This document shows, piece after piece, positions 1 through 7,782 of a stretch of 52,895 nucleotides of DNA (position 1 is the stretch's first letter; the number at the start of each line of letters is the position of its first letter). The translations under genes and the position numbers were made by a program. The stretch is from assembly GCA_041946965.1 (NCBI GenBank), contig JBHGBM010000034.1:1-52895 (forward strand), written 5' to 3'. This DNA comes from JBHGBM01 sp041946965. Lineage in GTDB: Bacteria > Acidobacteriota > Terriglobia > Bryobacterales > Bryobacteraceae. Below the pieces are notes generated by a model. The model was not told the origin of the DNA. It did not search any database and saw nothing but the letters and a program-made list of their open reading frames with translations.

Positions 1-58
1 CGAACTGCCGACCTGTCGCTTAGGAGGCGACCGCTCTATCCATCTGAGCTACGTGCCC
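1..58 (-). tRNA. tRNA-Arg (anticodon CCU), 3' part outside window
   Basis: Read on the minus strand, the first 58 nt of a tRNA are present, with the 5' end at 58. The acceptor 5' strand is GGGCACG, followed by U8-A9, D stem GCTC/GAGC, anticodon stem GTCGC/GCGAC around the loop CTCCTAA, a five-base variable loop AGGTC, and then GGCAG of the T stem plus TTCG of the T loop. The window starts there, so the rest of the T arm and the acceptor 3' strand are not visible. Loop positions 34-36 are CCU, which decodes the Arg codon AGG. The identity comes from the anticodon alone. Confidence 0.93.
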
Positions 59-112
59 GAACCGTATTTATTGTACCGTGATCTTGGTGGCGTATCTGCT
101 CCTGCTGCGCGC

Positions 113-1333
113 TCACGAGGCCCAGCGCGGAAAACCCTTGCGGCCGATGTCCGTACGGTAGTGCATGCCCGCAAATTGAATCTTGTGTACGGCAGCGTAC
201 GCAGCCTCGGCCGCTTCGGGCAGCGTGGCGCCCCCCGCTGTGATCCCAAGCACGCGGCCTCCCGCGGTTTCCACGCCGCCATCGCCCATGCGGGTTCCGG
301 CGTGAAACACGACCGCGCCCGAGGCTTCGGCGTCTTCGATGCCCGCGATCGGCTTGCCGGGCTCGTAGGCGCCGGGGTATCCGGCCGAAGCCGCGACCAC
401 GCACAGCGAGGGGCCGGGCTCCCACTCCAGCCGCGCGCCTCGAAGTTCGCCGCGCGCCGCGGCCAGCAGGACCTCGGCAAAGTCCGACTTCATCCGGTGC
501 ATCAAGGGCTGCGTTTCGGGATCGCCCAACCGGACATTGAACTCCAGCACTTTGGGCCCATCGGCGGTCATCATCAGGCCCGCGTAGAGAAACCCGGTGA
601 AGCCGGTGGCTTCTACCGTCGGACGAATTACGCGGTCGAGGATGAATGCGGTCTGCCCGGCGGTGAGAATGCGCGAGTCGCAGTAAGCTCCCATGCCGCC
701 TGTGTTGGGGCCGGTATCGTGATCGTAGACGGCTTTGTGATCCTGCGTGGGTTCGAGCGGCAGCACGTTGCCGCCGTCCGAGAGCGCAATGAAACTGACC
801 TCTTCGCCGGTCAGACATTCCTCGATGACCAGCGGCGGCTTCAGCGCCGCCAGCGCGGTCTCGGCCGCGGCTCGGTCATGCGCCACCACCACCCCTTTTC
901 CCGCCGCCAGGCCATCGGCTTTCAGAACCACCGGGAAGCCGAAACGGTCGAGCGCCGCGCGGGCCTCGGCGGGGTTGCAGACGGTCATGTATGCGGCTGT
1001 GGGAATGTTTCTTTGCATGAAAAAGTTCTTTGCAAAAACCTTGCTGCCTTCCAGCCGCGCCACCGCGGCGTCCGGCCCGATAATCAGCTTCCCCGCGGCG
1101 CGAAACGCGTCTACCACGCCGGCCACCAGCGGCGCTTCCGGCCCCACCACCGTCAGGCCGGCGCCAACCGAGTCGGCGATAGCGAGATAGTCGCTGCCCG
1201 GTACGCAGGTGCCGATGCGCGCGATTCCGGGGTTTCCGGGTGCCGCGTAGACGTGTTCGACCGACGGGCTCTGCGCCAGCCGCCAGGCCAGCGCATGCTC
1301 GCGCCCGCCGCTTCCGATGATCAATATTTTCAT
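113..1333 (-). CDS. purD: Phosphoribosylamine-glycine ligase (GAR synthetase)
   Basis: The 406-residue protein is a full-length PurD, which joins glycine to phosphoribosylamine with ATP in the second step of cytoplasmic purine synthesis. The N-terminal glycine-rich segment ILIIGSGGREHALAW (about 3-17) is the family signature. ATP-grasp features follow: KADGLAAGKGV (about 138-148), NTGGMGAY (about 210-217) and the metal-binding EFNVRLGDPETQ (about 274-285). The start is ATG at 1333; no Shine-Dalgarno precedes it, but TATCAT on the minus strand (1348-1343) lies nine bases upstream, so the mRNA may be leaderless or nearly so. It diverges from mnmG with only nine bases between the outermost ATGs. 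No other pur gene is in the window. Confidence 0.97.
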   Translation of the reverse strand: MKILIIGSGGREHALAWRLAQSPSVEHVYAAPGNPGIARIGTCVPGSDYLAIADSVGAGLTVVGPEAPLVAGVVDAFRAAGKLIIGPDAAVARLEGSKVFAKNFFMQRNIPTAAYMTVCNPAEARAALDRFGFPVVLKADGLAAGKGVVVAHDRAAAETALAALKPPLVIEECLTGEEVSFIALSDGGNVLPLEPTQDHKAVYDHDTGPNTGGMGAYCDSRILTAGQTAFILDRVIRPTVEATGFTGFLYAGLMMTADGPKVLEFNVRLGDPETQPLMHRMKSDFAEVLLAAARGELRGARLEWEPGPSLCVVAASAGYPGAYEPGKPIAGIEDAEASGAVVFHAGTRMGDGGVETAGGRVLGITAGGATLPEAAEAAYAAVHKIQFAGMHYRTDIGRKGFPRWAS

Positions 1334-1338
1334 TTCGA

Positions 1339-1348
1339 TACAATGATA
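1339..1348. promoter_or_regulatory. Overlapping divergent -10 elements of purD and mnmG
   Basis: The plus strand carries TACAAT at 1339-1344, seven bases before the ATG at 1352. The minus strand carries TATCAT at 1348-1343, nine bases before the purD ATG at 1333. The two hexamers share two base pairs, and the only AT-rich stretch in the area is this short one. Neither has a convincing -35. The promoter roles are inferred from position and composition, not measured. Confidence 0.5.
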
Positions 1349-1351
1349 TCA

Positions 1352-3145
1352 ATGCAGGAGCGGTATGACGCCGTTGTCGTCGGCGCCGGCCACGCCGGGT
1401 GCGAGGCGGCCCGCGCATGCGCGCGGATGGGCTTGAAAACGGCGCTGGTCACGATGAACCTCGACCTCATTGCCCAGATGTCCTGCAACCCCGCAATCGG
1501 CGGCATCGCCAAGGGCCACCTCGTGCGCGAGATCGATGCCTTGGGCGGCATCATGGGCGAGTTGGCCGATGCCGTCTGCATTCAGTTCCGTCTTCTGAAT
1601 ACCAGCCGCGGCCCGGCGGTTCGCTCACCCCGCGCCCAGGCCGATAAAAAGACCTACCGGGCGCGGATGCGGGAATGGCTGGAACGAGAGCCGAACCTGA
1701 TGATCAAGCAGGCGGAAGTGGCCGCGCTGGTCATCGAGCACGGATGCGCAGCCGGCGTGGACCTGCGCGACGGCCGCCGGCTGGTGGCGCGGGCGGTCAT
1801 CGTGACTGCCGGGACCTTCCTCAATGGCTTGGCGCACGTCGGCGAGATGACCTATCGTTGTGGGCGAAACGGAGAACCGCCGTCGGATCTGCTCGGCGAT
1901 CAGTTGCGTGGACTGGGTCTCCGCTGGAAGCGCCTGAAGACCGGAACTCCGCCACGGCTGGACGGGCGCACCATCGACTGGAGCCGCTTCCAGGAACAGC
2001 CCGGCGACGTCGAGCCGACCCCGTTCTCGTTTCTGACAGAGAAGATCGATCGCCCCCAGATCCTGTGCCACATCGGCTACACCACCGATGCCACCCGGCA
2101 AATAATACGTGACAACATCCACCGCTCGCCGCTCTACAGCGGCAAGATCGAAGGGATCGGACCGCGCTACTGCCCGTCGTTCGAGGACAAGGTCGTCAAA
2201 TTCCCGGACAAGGTGCGTCACCAGATTTTTCTGGAGCCCGAGGGGGCCGATACCCACGAGATTTACGTCAACGGCATGTCCACAAGCATGCCCGTGGATG
2301 TGCAGGCGGCGATGATCGCCTCGGTGCCCGGATTGGAGCGGGCTGAGATGATTCGCCCCGGCTACGCCATCGAGTACGATGCTATCGACCCGCAGCAACT
2401 CAGCCACGCTCTCGAAGTGAAGTCGCTCCCTGGGCTCTTCCTGGCAGGGCAGATCAACGGAACTTCGGGGTACGAAGAAGCGGCCTGCCAGGGACTCATG
2501 GCGGGCATCAACGCCGGCGCGAGGCTCGGCGGTCTGCCGGAGGTTGTCCTGGGCCGCAGCGAGGCATACACCGGCATTCTGATCGACGACCTCGTGACCA
2601 AGGGCGTCGACGAGCCGTACCGCATGTTCACCTCGCGGGCGGAGCACCGGCTGCACCTGCGGGTTGACAACGCGGATGAGCGGCTCACGCCGGTTGCCAT
2701 GCGGCTTGGTCTGGCATCTTCTGAGCGTGTACGGCTGTTCGAAGCGAAGCGTGCCCAGATGGAGAGGTTGACGTCGGTTTTGAAAAAGAACCGTCTGGGA
2801 GCCTGGCTGAAGCGACCCGAGGCGACGCTCGAAGAGATCCGGGGTTGGGTGCGGCGGTTTCTCGGGCAGGAGCCGGTGCGGGGGGTGCTCGAAACCGTCG
2901 AGACCACTATTAAGTACGGCGGCTACATCGCGCAGCAGGAGCGGCATATTGAGCGGCTGGCTGCATCTGAGCGGCGGCGCATACCGGGCGACTTCGAATT
3001 CTGCGATATTCCGGGAATTTCGCGGGAAATTCGGGAAAAGCTCGAGCGTGTGCGGCCGGTCACCCTCGGGCAGGCGGCCCGTATTCCCGGGGTGACGCCC
3101 GCTGCCATTGCCATTCTCGACGTGTACCTGAGTATGTCCCGATGA
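1352..3145 (+). CDS. mnmG: tRNA uridine-5-carboxymethylaminomethyl modification enzyme MnmG (GidA)
   Basis: MnmG is the FAD-dependent partner of MnmE that installs the cmnm5 group on U34 of certain tRNAs. The FAD-binding motif GAGHAGCEAA is at about residues 11-20, and the conserved RGPAVRSPRAQAD segment and the C-terminal GidA-associated helical domain are present. Length from ATG 1352 is 597 residues, close to the usual 600-630. An in-frame ATG at 1343 would add three residues, but it lies inside the TACAAT -10-like element, so 1352 is preferred as a leaderless start. The reading frame stays open far upstream through purD antisense; that extension is not coding. The stop overlaps the rsmG start by four bases (ATGA), so the two are probably translated together. 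Confidence 0.96.
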   Translation: MQERYDAVVVGAGHAGCEAARACARMGLKTALVTMNLDLIAQMSCNPAIGGIAKGHLVREIDALGGIMGELADAVCIQFRLLNTSRGPAVRSPRAQADKKTYRARMREWLEREPNLMIKQAEVAALVIEHGCAAGVDLRDGRRLVARAVIVTAGTFLNGLAHVGEMTYRCGRNGEPPSDLLGDQLRGLGLRWKRLKTGTPPRLDGRTIDWSRFQEQPGDVEPTPFSFLTEKIDRPQILCHIGYTTDATRQIIRDNIHRSPLYSGKIEGIGPRYCPSFEDKVVKFPDKVRHQIFLEPEGADTHEIYVNGMSTSMPVDVQAAMIASVPGLERAEMIRPGYAIEYDAIDPQQLSHALEVKSLPGLFLAGQINGTSGYEEAACQGLMAGINAGARLGGLPEVVLGRSEAYTGILIDDLVTKGVDEPYRMFTSRAEHRLHLRVDNADERLTPVAMRLGLASSERVRLFEAKRAQMERLTSVLKKNRLGAWLKRPEATLEEIRGWVRRFLGQEPVRGVLETVETTIKYGGYIAQQERHIERLAASERRRIPGDFEFCDIPGISREIREKLERVRPVTLGQAARIPGVTPAAIAILDVYLSMSR

Positions 3146-3714
3146 GTGAGTTCACCGATGCCCTTGAGCAGGCGTGCGGGGGCCTGCCGCCGGAACACGC
3201 CGAGGCGCTTGAGGCGCATTACAGGCTTCTGACGCGCTGGAACCGGGTCATCAACCTGACGCGTGTGGAAGACCTGCGCGAGGCCGTGGAGCGGCACTAC
3301 GGGGAATCGCTATTCCTGGCGGCGCATTTGCCCGCGGGGGTGCTGCGCGTGGCGGATGTAGGATCTGGAGCCGGATTCCCCGGCTTACCTATCGCCGTAG
3401 TGCGGCCGGAATGCGCAGTCACGTTGATTGAATCGCACCAGCGGAAGGCGGTGTTCTTGCGGGAAGCCTCTCGAGGGATGAAGAATGTGCGGGTTTTGGC
3501 CGTGCGGGCGGAGGCGGTGAGGGAGGAGTTCGATTGGGCCGTGACTCGGGCTGTTAAGATGGAGCCCATGGCCGGCATTCTCAGCAGAATGGCGGCCCAT
3601 ATTGGGGTCTTGGGGGGCGGAGAGGTGGGCCGGGCGGGGGGCGTAGAGTGGCAGGAGCCAATCCGGCTTCCCTGGGGCGAAGCGAGATTCCTCTGGATGG
3701 GCAGGCGCTTGTAG
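3142..3714 (+). CDS. rsmG: 16S rRNA (guanine527-N7)-methyltransferase RsmG (GidB)
   Basis: This 190-residue protein matches the RsmG family, which methylates N7 of G527 of 16S rRNA using SAM. The N-terminal segment LLTRWNRVINLTRVED and the Rossmann SAM-binding loop VADVGSGAGFPGLPIAVVRP (about residues 70-89) are typical, followed by LIESHQRKAVFLRE. It is slightly shorter than many RsmG proteins (about 200-240), with a clipped C-terminus. It starts within the last codons of mnmG and ends four bases before the first parS site, giving the classical gidA-gidB-parA-parB gene order. Confidence 0.94.
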   Translation: MSEFTDALEQACGGLPPEHAEALEAHYRLLTRWNRVINLTRVEDLREAVERHYGESLFLAAHLPAGVLRVADVGSGAGFPGLPIAVVRPECAVTLIESHQRKAVFLREASRGMKNVRVLAVRAEAVREEFDWAVTRAVKMEPMAGILSRMAAHIGVLGGGEVGRAGGVEWQEPIRLPWGEARFLWMGRRL

Positions 3715-3718
3715 GGAA

Positions 3719-3734
3719 TGTTTCACGTGAAACA
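3719..3734. promoter_or_regulatory. parS centromere site 1
   Basis: The 16-bp perfect palindrome TGTTTCACGTGAAACA is the canonical ParB-binding parS sequence. It lies in the gap between rsmG and parA, next to the parA-parB operon that encodes its binding protein. Confidence 0.96.
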
Positions 3735-3743
3735 TCGAACCTA

Positions 3744-3759
3744 TGTTTCACGTGAAACA
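3744..3759. promoter_or_regulatory. parS centromere site 2
   Basis: A second perfect copy of TGTTTCACGTGAAACA starts 25 bp after the first, so the two copies sit on roughly opposite faces of the helix. Its last bases lie seven bases before a TATGAT -10-like element (3767-3772), so ParB bound here would overlap the -35 region of a parA promoter. Read in frame it would encode MFHVKH, which explains why an upstream parA start can be miscalled at 3743. Confidence 0.96.
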
Positions 3760-3778
3760 TTCCTGCTATGATGTGCGC

Positions 3779-4573
3779 TTGGGTCGAATTCTCGCAATTG
3801 CCAACCAAAAAGGCGGAGTTGGCAAGACCACTACCGCCGTCAATCTAGCCGCCGCGCTTGCGGCGAACGATCTCAGGGTTCTCGTCATTGACTCCGACCC
3901 GCAGGGCAACGCGACCACCGGTCTTGGTGTGACCAAAGACCCCACGAAGCCCAGCCTTTACCACGTGCTGCTTGGCGGCGCCGACATTTCCGACGCCATC
4001 GCCCCGACAGATTTTGAAGGGCTCGAATTAATCCCTGCCGATAAGAACCTGGTAGGCGCCAACCTGGAGTTGGTTGACCTGGAAAGCCGGGAGCAACGTC
4101 TGCGTGGACGGCTCGACGGCCTTCGGGAGCGCTATGCTTACATCCTCATCGACTGTCCGCCCGCGCTTGATCTGCTCACTGTAAATGCCCTGCTGGCCGC
4201 CGATGCCGTGCTGGTGCCGATTCAGTGTGAGTTCTTTGCGCTCGAGGGCATTTCCGAGCTGATGGACACGGTGGACCGCATTCGCACCTCGTTCAATCAT
4301 CCGCTCGAGATCGCCGGAATCCTCCTCACCATGTTCGACGACCGCACCAACCTCACCCGGCAGGTGGCGGCGGACCTCAAGGAATTTTTCGGCGATCAGG
4401 TCTTCACTACCGTGATTCCCCGCAGCGTTCGCCTGGCCGAGGCGCCGAGCTTCGGCAAGCCGATTCTGACTTACGACCCCCGGTCGCGCGGAGCGGAAGC
4501 CTATATTCGACTTGCGAAGGAACTCCTGGACCATGAACAAAGCACCCGAAAACCCGCGCAGAGCGCTGGGTAG
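3779..4573 (+). CDS. parA: Chromosome-partitioning ATPase ParA (Soj)
   Basis: ParA is a dimerising ATPase that coats the nucleoid and moves ParB-parS complexes. The deviant Walker A KGGVGKTTTAVNLA starts at about residue 11, the A' motif VLVIDSDPQGNAT follows, and the Walker B segment YILIDCPPALD is present. From the TTG at 3779 the protein is 264 residues beginning MGRILAIANQ, which matches the family N-terminus. GTG 3773 and ATG 3743 are in-frame alternatives, but the ATG is the inside of a parS site and neither has a ribosome-binding site. TATGAT at 3767-3772 is six bases before the TTG, suggesting a leaderless mRNA. The parB start lies inside the 3' end of this gene. Confidence 0.95.
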   Translation: MGRILAIANQKGGVGKTTTAVNLAAALAANDLRVLVIDSDPQGNATTGLGVTKDPTKPSLYHVLLGGADISDAIAPTDFEGLELIPADKNLVGANLELVDLESREQRLRGRLDGLRERYAYILIDCPPALDLLTVNALLAADAVLVPIQCEFFALEGISELMDTVDRIRTSFNHPLEIAGILLTMFDDRTNLTRQVAADLKEFFGDQVFTTVIPRSVRLAEAPSFGKPILTYDPRSRGAEAYIRLAKELLDHEQSTRKPAQSAG

Positions 4574-5432
4574 AGGCCTGGGCGCCCTGATTCCCACACG
4601 CCCGGCGCCGGTGACGCCCCCCGCCGCTCCGGCAGAAGCGGCGGAAACCGTGGCGCAGGTGGCGATCGAGCTGATTGAGCCGAACCCGTTGCAGCCCCGC
4701 CGCGTTTTTCACGCCGAAAAACTTCAGGAACTGGCGCAATCTATCCGCGCCAACGGCATCATTCAACCCCTGGTGGTTCGCCGCATAGACGGCCGTTACC
4801 AACTGGTGGCCGGTGAACGGCGCTGGCGGGCGGCAAAGCTGGCCGGGTTGGAGCGAGTGCCGGCCATTATTCAGGAATTCGCCGACGACCGGCTGCTCGA
4901 AATCACCCTGATTGAGAACATCCAGCGCGAAGACCTCAACCCGATTGAGGCCGCGCAAGCGTTTGCGCGCCTCGCCAGCGAACTGAAGCTCAGCCACGAC
5001 GAGGTCGGCCGCCGTACGGGCAAAGACCGCACCACGATCACGAACCTGCTGCGGCTGCTGCAACTGCCGTCGGACCTCCAGGAGTTGGTCGCCGAGCGGC
5101 GCCTCTCCGCGGGGCATGCGCGCTGCCTGCTCTCGCTTCCCTCGACCGACTTGCAGCGGGAGGTCGCCGAGAAAGCCGTTGCCCAGGGGCTTTCGGTGCG
5201 GCAGGTGGAACGGCTGACCCAGCGTATGATGGAATCCCGCCAACCCAAGCACGCCGATGAAGTCCAGCAGGATCCCAACGTCAAGGCCGCCATCGCGGAG
5301 ATGGAGCGTGCCCTGGGGGCGCGGGTTCGCATTGTGGAGAAGGCAAACAACAAGGGGCGGATCGAGATCGAATTTCACTCGCAGGACGACCTGGACCGCA
5401 TCTACTCGGTCATCGTCGGCGAAGTAAATTGA
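4533..5432 (+). CDS. parB: Chromosome-partitioning protein ParB (Spo0J)
   Basis: ParB binds parS and spreads as a CTP-dependent clamp. The 299-residue protein has the usual N-terminal ParA-contact peptide RALGRGLGALIP (about 10-21), box I GIIQPLVVR (about 75-83), the CTP-binding GERRWRAAKLAGL (about 94-106), a helix-turn-helix around LSHDEVGRRTGKDRTTITN, and a C-terminal dimerisation part. ATG 4533 has AAGGA about ten bases upstream and overlaps parA by 41 bp in another frame, so the genes are co-transcribed. The stop codon abuts the stop of the convergent MerR gene with no base between them. Confidence 0.96.
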   Translation: MNKAPENPRRALGRGLGALIPTRPAPVTPPAAPAEAAETVAQVAIELIEPNPLQPRRVFHAEKLQELAQSIRANGIIQPLVVRRIDGRYQLVAGERRWRAAKLAGLERVPAIIQEFADDRLLEITLIENIQREDLNPIEAAQAFARLASELKLSHDEVGRRTGKDRTTITNLLRLLQLPSDLQELVAERRLSAGHARCLLSLPSTDLQREVAEKAVAQGLSVRQVERLTQRMMESRQPKHADEVQQDPNVKAAIAEMERALGARVRIVEKANNKGRIEIEFHSQDDLDRIYSVIVGEVN

Positions 5433-5816
5433 CTATTGTAGTATTTCTAAGATCTTCGCCAGTTCCCTGCGGATTTCGGGTAACGGATCGGTGGCGAAAA
5501 GGTCCTGCTGCGCGGGTTTCTCCTTGGGCGCCGGCTTGCGGCTCTCCTGCTGCAAAGCCTGCCTGGCTCCCTCAATCGTGAAACGCTTCGTGTAAAGGAG
5601 GTCCTTGATGCGCAGCAGCAGCTCGAGGTCCTTGCGGCGGTAAAGACGATGCCCGGCGCCTGATTTCTTGGGCGCGAGGCCGGGAAATTCGGTTTCCCAA
5701 TAGCGCAAGACATGGGTTTCCACGCCGAGCAGGCCGCTCACCTCGCCTATGCGATAGAACAGCTTCTCGGGGATCTCCGGCACATTCGGGTCGCTGGCGG
5801 CATCCCCCATGGTCAT
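5433..5816 (-). CDS. MerR-family transcriptional regulator
   Basis: A 127-residue protein with one MerR-type winged helix-turn-helix: FYRIGEVSGLLGVETHVLRY (about 20-39) followed by GAGHRLYRRKDLELLLRIK and the second-wing region ending in IEGARQALQQ. The tail is short, with a Lys/Pro/Ala/Gln linker and a final helix PEIRRELAKILEIL. There are no cysteines, so it is not a metal or redox MerR. Two starts are possible (5816 and 5810); TAGGAT on the minus strand at 5827-5822 lies 5 or 11 bases ahead. It stands alone and converges on parB. The target is unknown. Confidence 0.88.
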   Translation of the reverse strand: MTMGDAASDPNVPEIPEKLFYRIGEVSGLLGVETHVLRYWETEFPGLAPKKSGAGHRLYRRKDLELLLRIKDLLYTKRFTIEGARQALQQESRKPAPKEKPAQQDLFATDPLPEIRRELAKILEILQ

Positions 5817-5829
5817 CCGCCATCCTAGC

Positions 5830-7782
5830 TCACTCGGTGCGGATTGTCACCAGATGCTGCCCCCTGGGGAGGCGTATGGTTTGCCTGGCCGTGAACTCCG
5901 GTACGGCGGCGGCGCCATCAATTTCCACGGCGGCCGGTTTCCGGTCGAAGGTGGCGAAGGCGCGGGTTGCGCTCTGGTAGGAAATTTCTATGTTCCGCCC
6001 CGCATAGCGCGCCGCCAGAACCTCGCCATTAAAATCCTGGAGGAAAGCCGCGCCGGTTGGGGGCTGCGACTGAAGGGTGTGGGGACCTTTCGGCAACCAG
6101 GCTACTCCGCCGCCGGCCAGCGGCCAGGGACGGCCGTCCACCAGCGCCGGACCCTGCCACGCCAACCCCACGCCGTTGGGCGAATCCACGGCCAGGCCCC
6201 CGGCCACCTGCTCCAGTCGCGTGACGGCAGCGGCGGCGGAGGGCAGCAGGCTTAAGTCGGGTTGCAGAATCGAATTCTCGCCGTACAACGCGACGCGGGG
6301 GAAGGCCCCAGCGGCGACATGCACCAACTGGAGCAACTCCACGCCGGTTTGCTGCTTGGTGGGGTAGACGTCCTGATAGCGCTCGGCGATGTTGATATCG
6401 ATGGCGAGGCGGTCGTGCCGCGGCGTGAGGGCGCGATAGCGCCGGGCGATCTCGGCATAACGCTCCGGCCCCAGGTGCCAGACCGTGGCGGGATCTTCGA
6501 CCAAGAAGGTAAAGGAGTAGCGGTCCAGCAGCGGCATGAGGCGAGCGGCATCGGCGCCGATGGCGTCCCGCATGTTGGAGTCGAAACGGTCGTCCACGTG
6601 GGTGAGAACCAGGTCGAGATGCGGCCGTTCGCGCCGGATTGCGTCGATTTCGCGCAGCCAGTCCTGCTGGATGCGCCAGGCCAGTTCCGCCCGGTAGTCC
6701 AGAAACGCGCGGCGGGAGGTCTCGTCAGTGCGCGTGTTGAAAATCTCGAGCGGATCGAATCCGCGCTGCGCGCGGAATGCCGCGCGCACGCGCTCGTTGA
6801 ACGGGGTGAAGCGCGAGGGATTCCCGATCCCCTCGAGCGACTCGAAATACAACTCGGCGAGGTTCACGCCATCCCAGTCGAAGCGGGCGACCAGGTCACG
6901 GATGCCGGCGGCGGCGGCGCGGGCGCAATCCGGGTCGGCCAGATTCATCAGGCGGCGCCAGTCGAGATGCGCGTCCTGGCCCGCCGCGGTCTTCTCGCGC
7001 CATTCCGGGTGCCGCTCCCAGAAGGCATCGCTCACGTGAGGCAGTTCCAGCCAGCAGTAGACCTGAATGCCCTGGCGCCGGCAGGCTTCCATGAGCGCGT
7101 GGAGGTAGCGGTCCCGCCCGGGATCGGGATCATAGAAATGCCAGCCCGCCACGTGGAGGGCGGCGATGCCGGCGCGCCGCCAGCGTTGGGCGAAGTAGTC
7201 CAGGTCCACGCGCATGCGGTAGGAGGAATCGAAAAACACCCACAGACGGCGCGAGCGGAACGGAGCCTCGAGACCGAGGTCCACGAGCGCATGCAACAGA
7301 TAAGGGAAACGCTCATACCCGCGCGCGCCGGGCGACAGCGCGGCCCAGAGCACGGCGCCCGCGCCGTGTCTGAAGCCGGCCAGCAACGGCGCGCCGGTCC
7401 AGCGTTCGCGGGCGAAGACCCGCGCCGCGGCCGGGATTGCGAAAACGGGCATTTCCAGGGCCCGCTCCCATATGACGGGCAGCTTCGGATTGTGCACGTC
7501 CGTGAGACTGCCGGCCCGCACGAATTCCTTGGTCTTGCGAAACCCGAACTGCTCGGCGAGCGACGATTCGCCCTGGAGCACGAGAATCGTGCCGCTCTCC
7601 ACGCGCGCCTGCCAGGACGGCGTGGCCGCGGCATTAGGTCCGAGGACGACTACGCGGCTCTCGGCGGCCGACGGCCGCTCCTGCATCCCGATCGCCGAGA
7701 GCACCCTAGGCCACGCCCCGCCGTCCTCCATCAGGACGCTGAAGTAGGGCAGCGCCAGCGCCAGGCTAATAGCGGAAAGCAT
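5830..7782 (-). CDS. Exported TIM-barrel glycoside-hydrolase-like protein
   Basis: A 650-residue protein with a likely signal peptide (MLSAISLALALPYFSVLM), an N-terminal Rossmann-like part (about 25-190) resembling glutamine-amidotransferase-type domains, and a TIM-barrel hydrolase-like part (about 195-520) with LWVFFDSSYRMRVDLDYFAQ, LHVAGWHFYD, VYCWLELPHVSDAFWERHPE and FDWDGVNLAELYFESLEG, the last carrying the candidate acidic residues. A beta-rich C-terminus (about 560-650) ends RLPRGQHLVTIRTE. The layout recalls the C-terminal hydrolase domain of PgaB-type exopolysaccharide proteins, but I cannot assign a CAZy family. Its start overlaps the end of the TPR/beta-barrel gene by 17 bp, so they are coupled. 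The frame is open further upstream, but ATG 7782 gives the signal peptide. Confidence 0.72.
   Translation of the reverse strand: MLSAISLALALPYFSVLMEDGGAWPRVLSAIGMQERPSAAESRVVVLGPNAAATPSWQARVESGTILVLQGESSLAEQFGFRKTKEFVRAGSLTDVHNPKLPVIWERALEMPVFAIPAAARVFARERWTGAPLLAGFRHGAGAVLWAALSPGARGYERFPYLLHALVDLGLEAPFRSRRLWVFFDSSYRMRVDLDYFAQRWRRAGIAALHVAGWHFYDPDPGRDRYLHALMEACRRQGIQVYCWLELPHVSDAFWERHPEWREKTAAGQDAHLDWRRLMNLADPDCARAAAAGIRDLVARFDWDGVNLAELYFESLEGIGNPSRFTPFNERVRAAFRAQRGFDPLEIFNTRTDETSRRAFLDYRAELAWRIQQDWLREIDAIRRERPHLDLVLTHVDDRFDSNMRDAIGADAARLMPLLDRYSFTFLVEDPATVWHLGPERYAEIARRYRALTPRHDRLAIDINIAERYQDVYPTKQQTGVELLQLVHVAAGAFPRVALYGENSILQPDLSLLPSAAAAVTRLEQVAGGLAVDSPNGVGLAWQGPALVDGRPWPLAGGGVAWLPKGPHTLQSQPPTGAAFLQDFNGEVLAARYAGRNIEISYQSATRAFATFDRKPAAVEIDGAAAVPEFTARQTIRLPRGQHLVTIRTE

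Noticed and set aside
53..1342. Long open frame upstream of mnmG on the plus strand
   Set aside because: It is antisense to purD and reflects GC-rich codon bias; MnmG homology begins only at the 1343/1352 ATGs.
1625..2947. Long minus-strand open frame inside mnmG
   Set aside because: Shadow frame opposite an intact gene; the product has no recognisable domain.
3743..3778. ParA extension starting at ATG 3743
   Set aside because: These codons are parS2 itself and the following gap; ParA homology starts at MGRILAIANQ.
1..5432. Replication origin near gidA-gidB-parA-parB
   Set aside because: Gene order is suggestive, but no DnaA-box cluster or AT-rich unwinding region was seen in the window.
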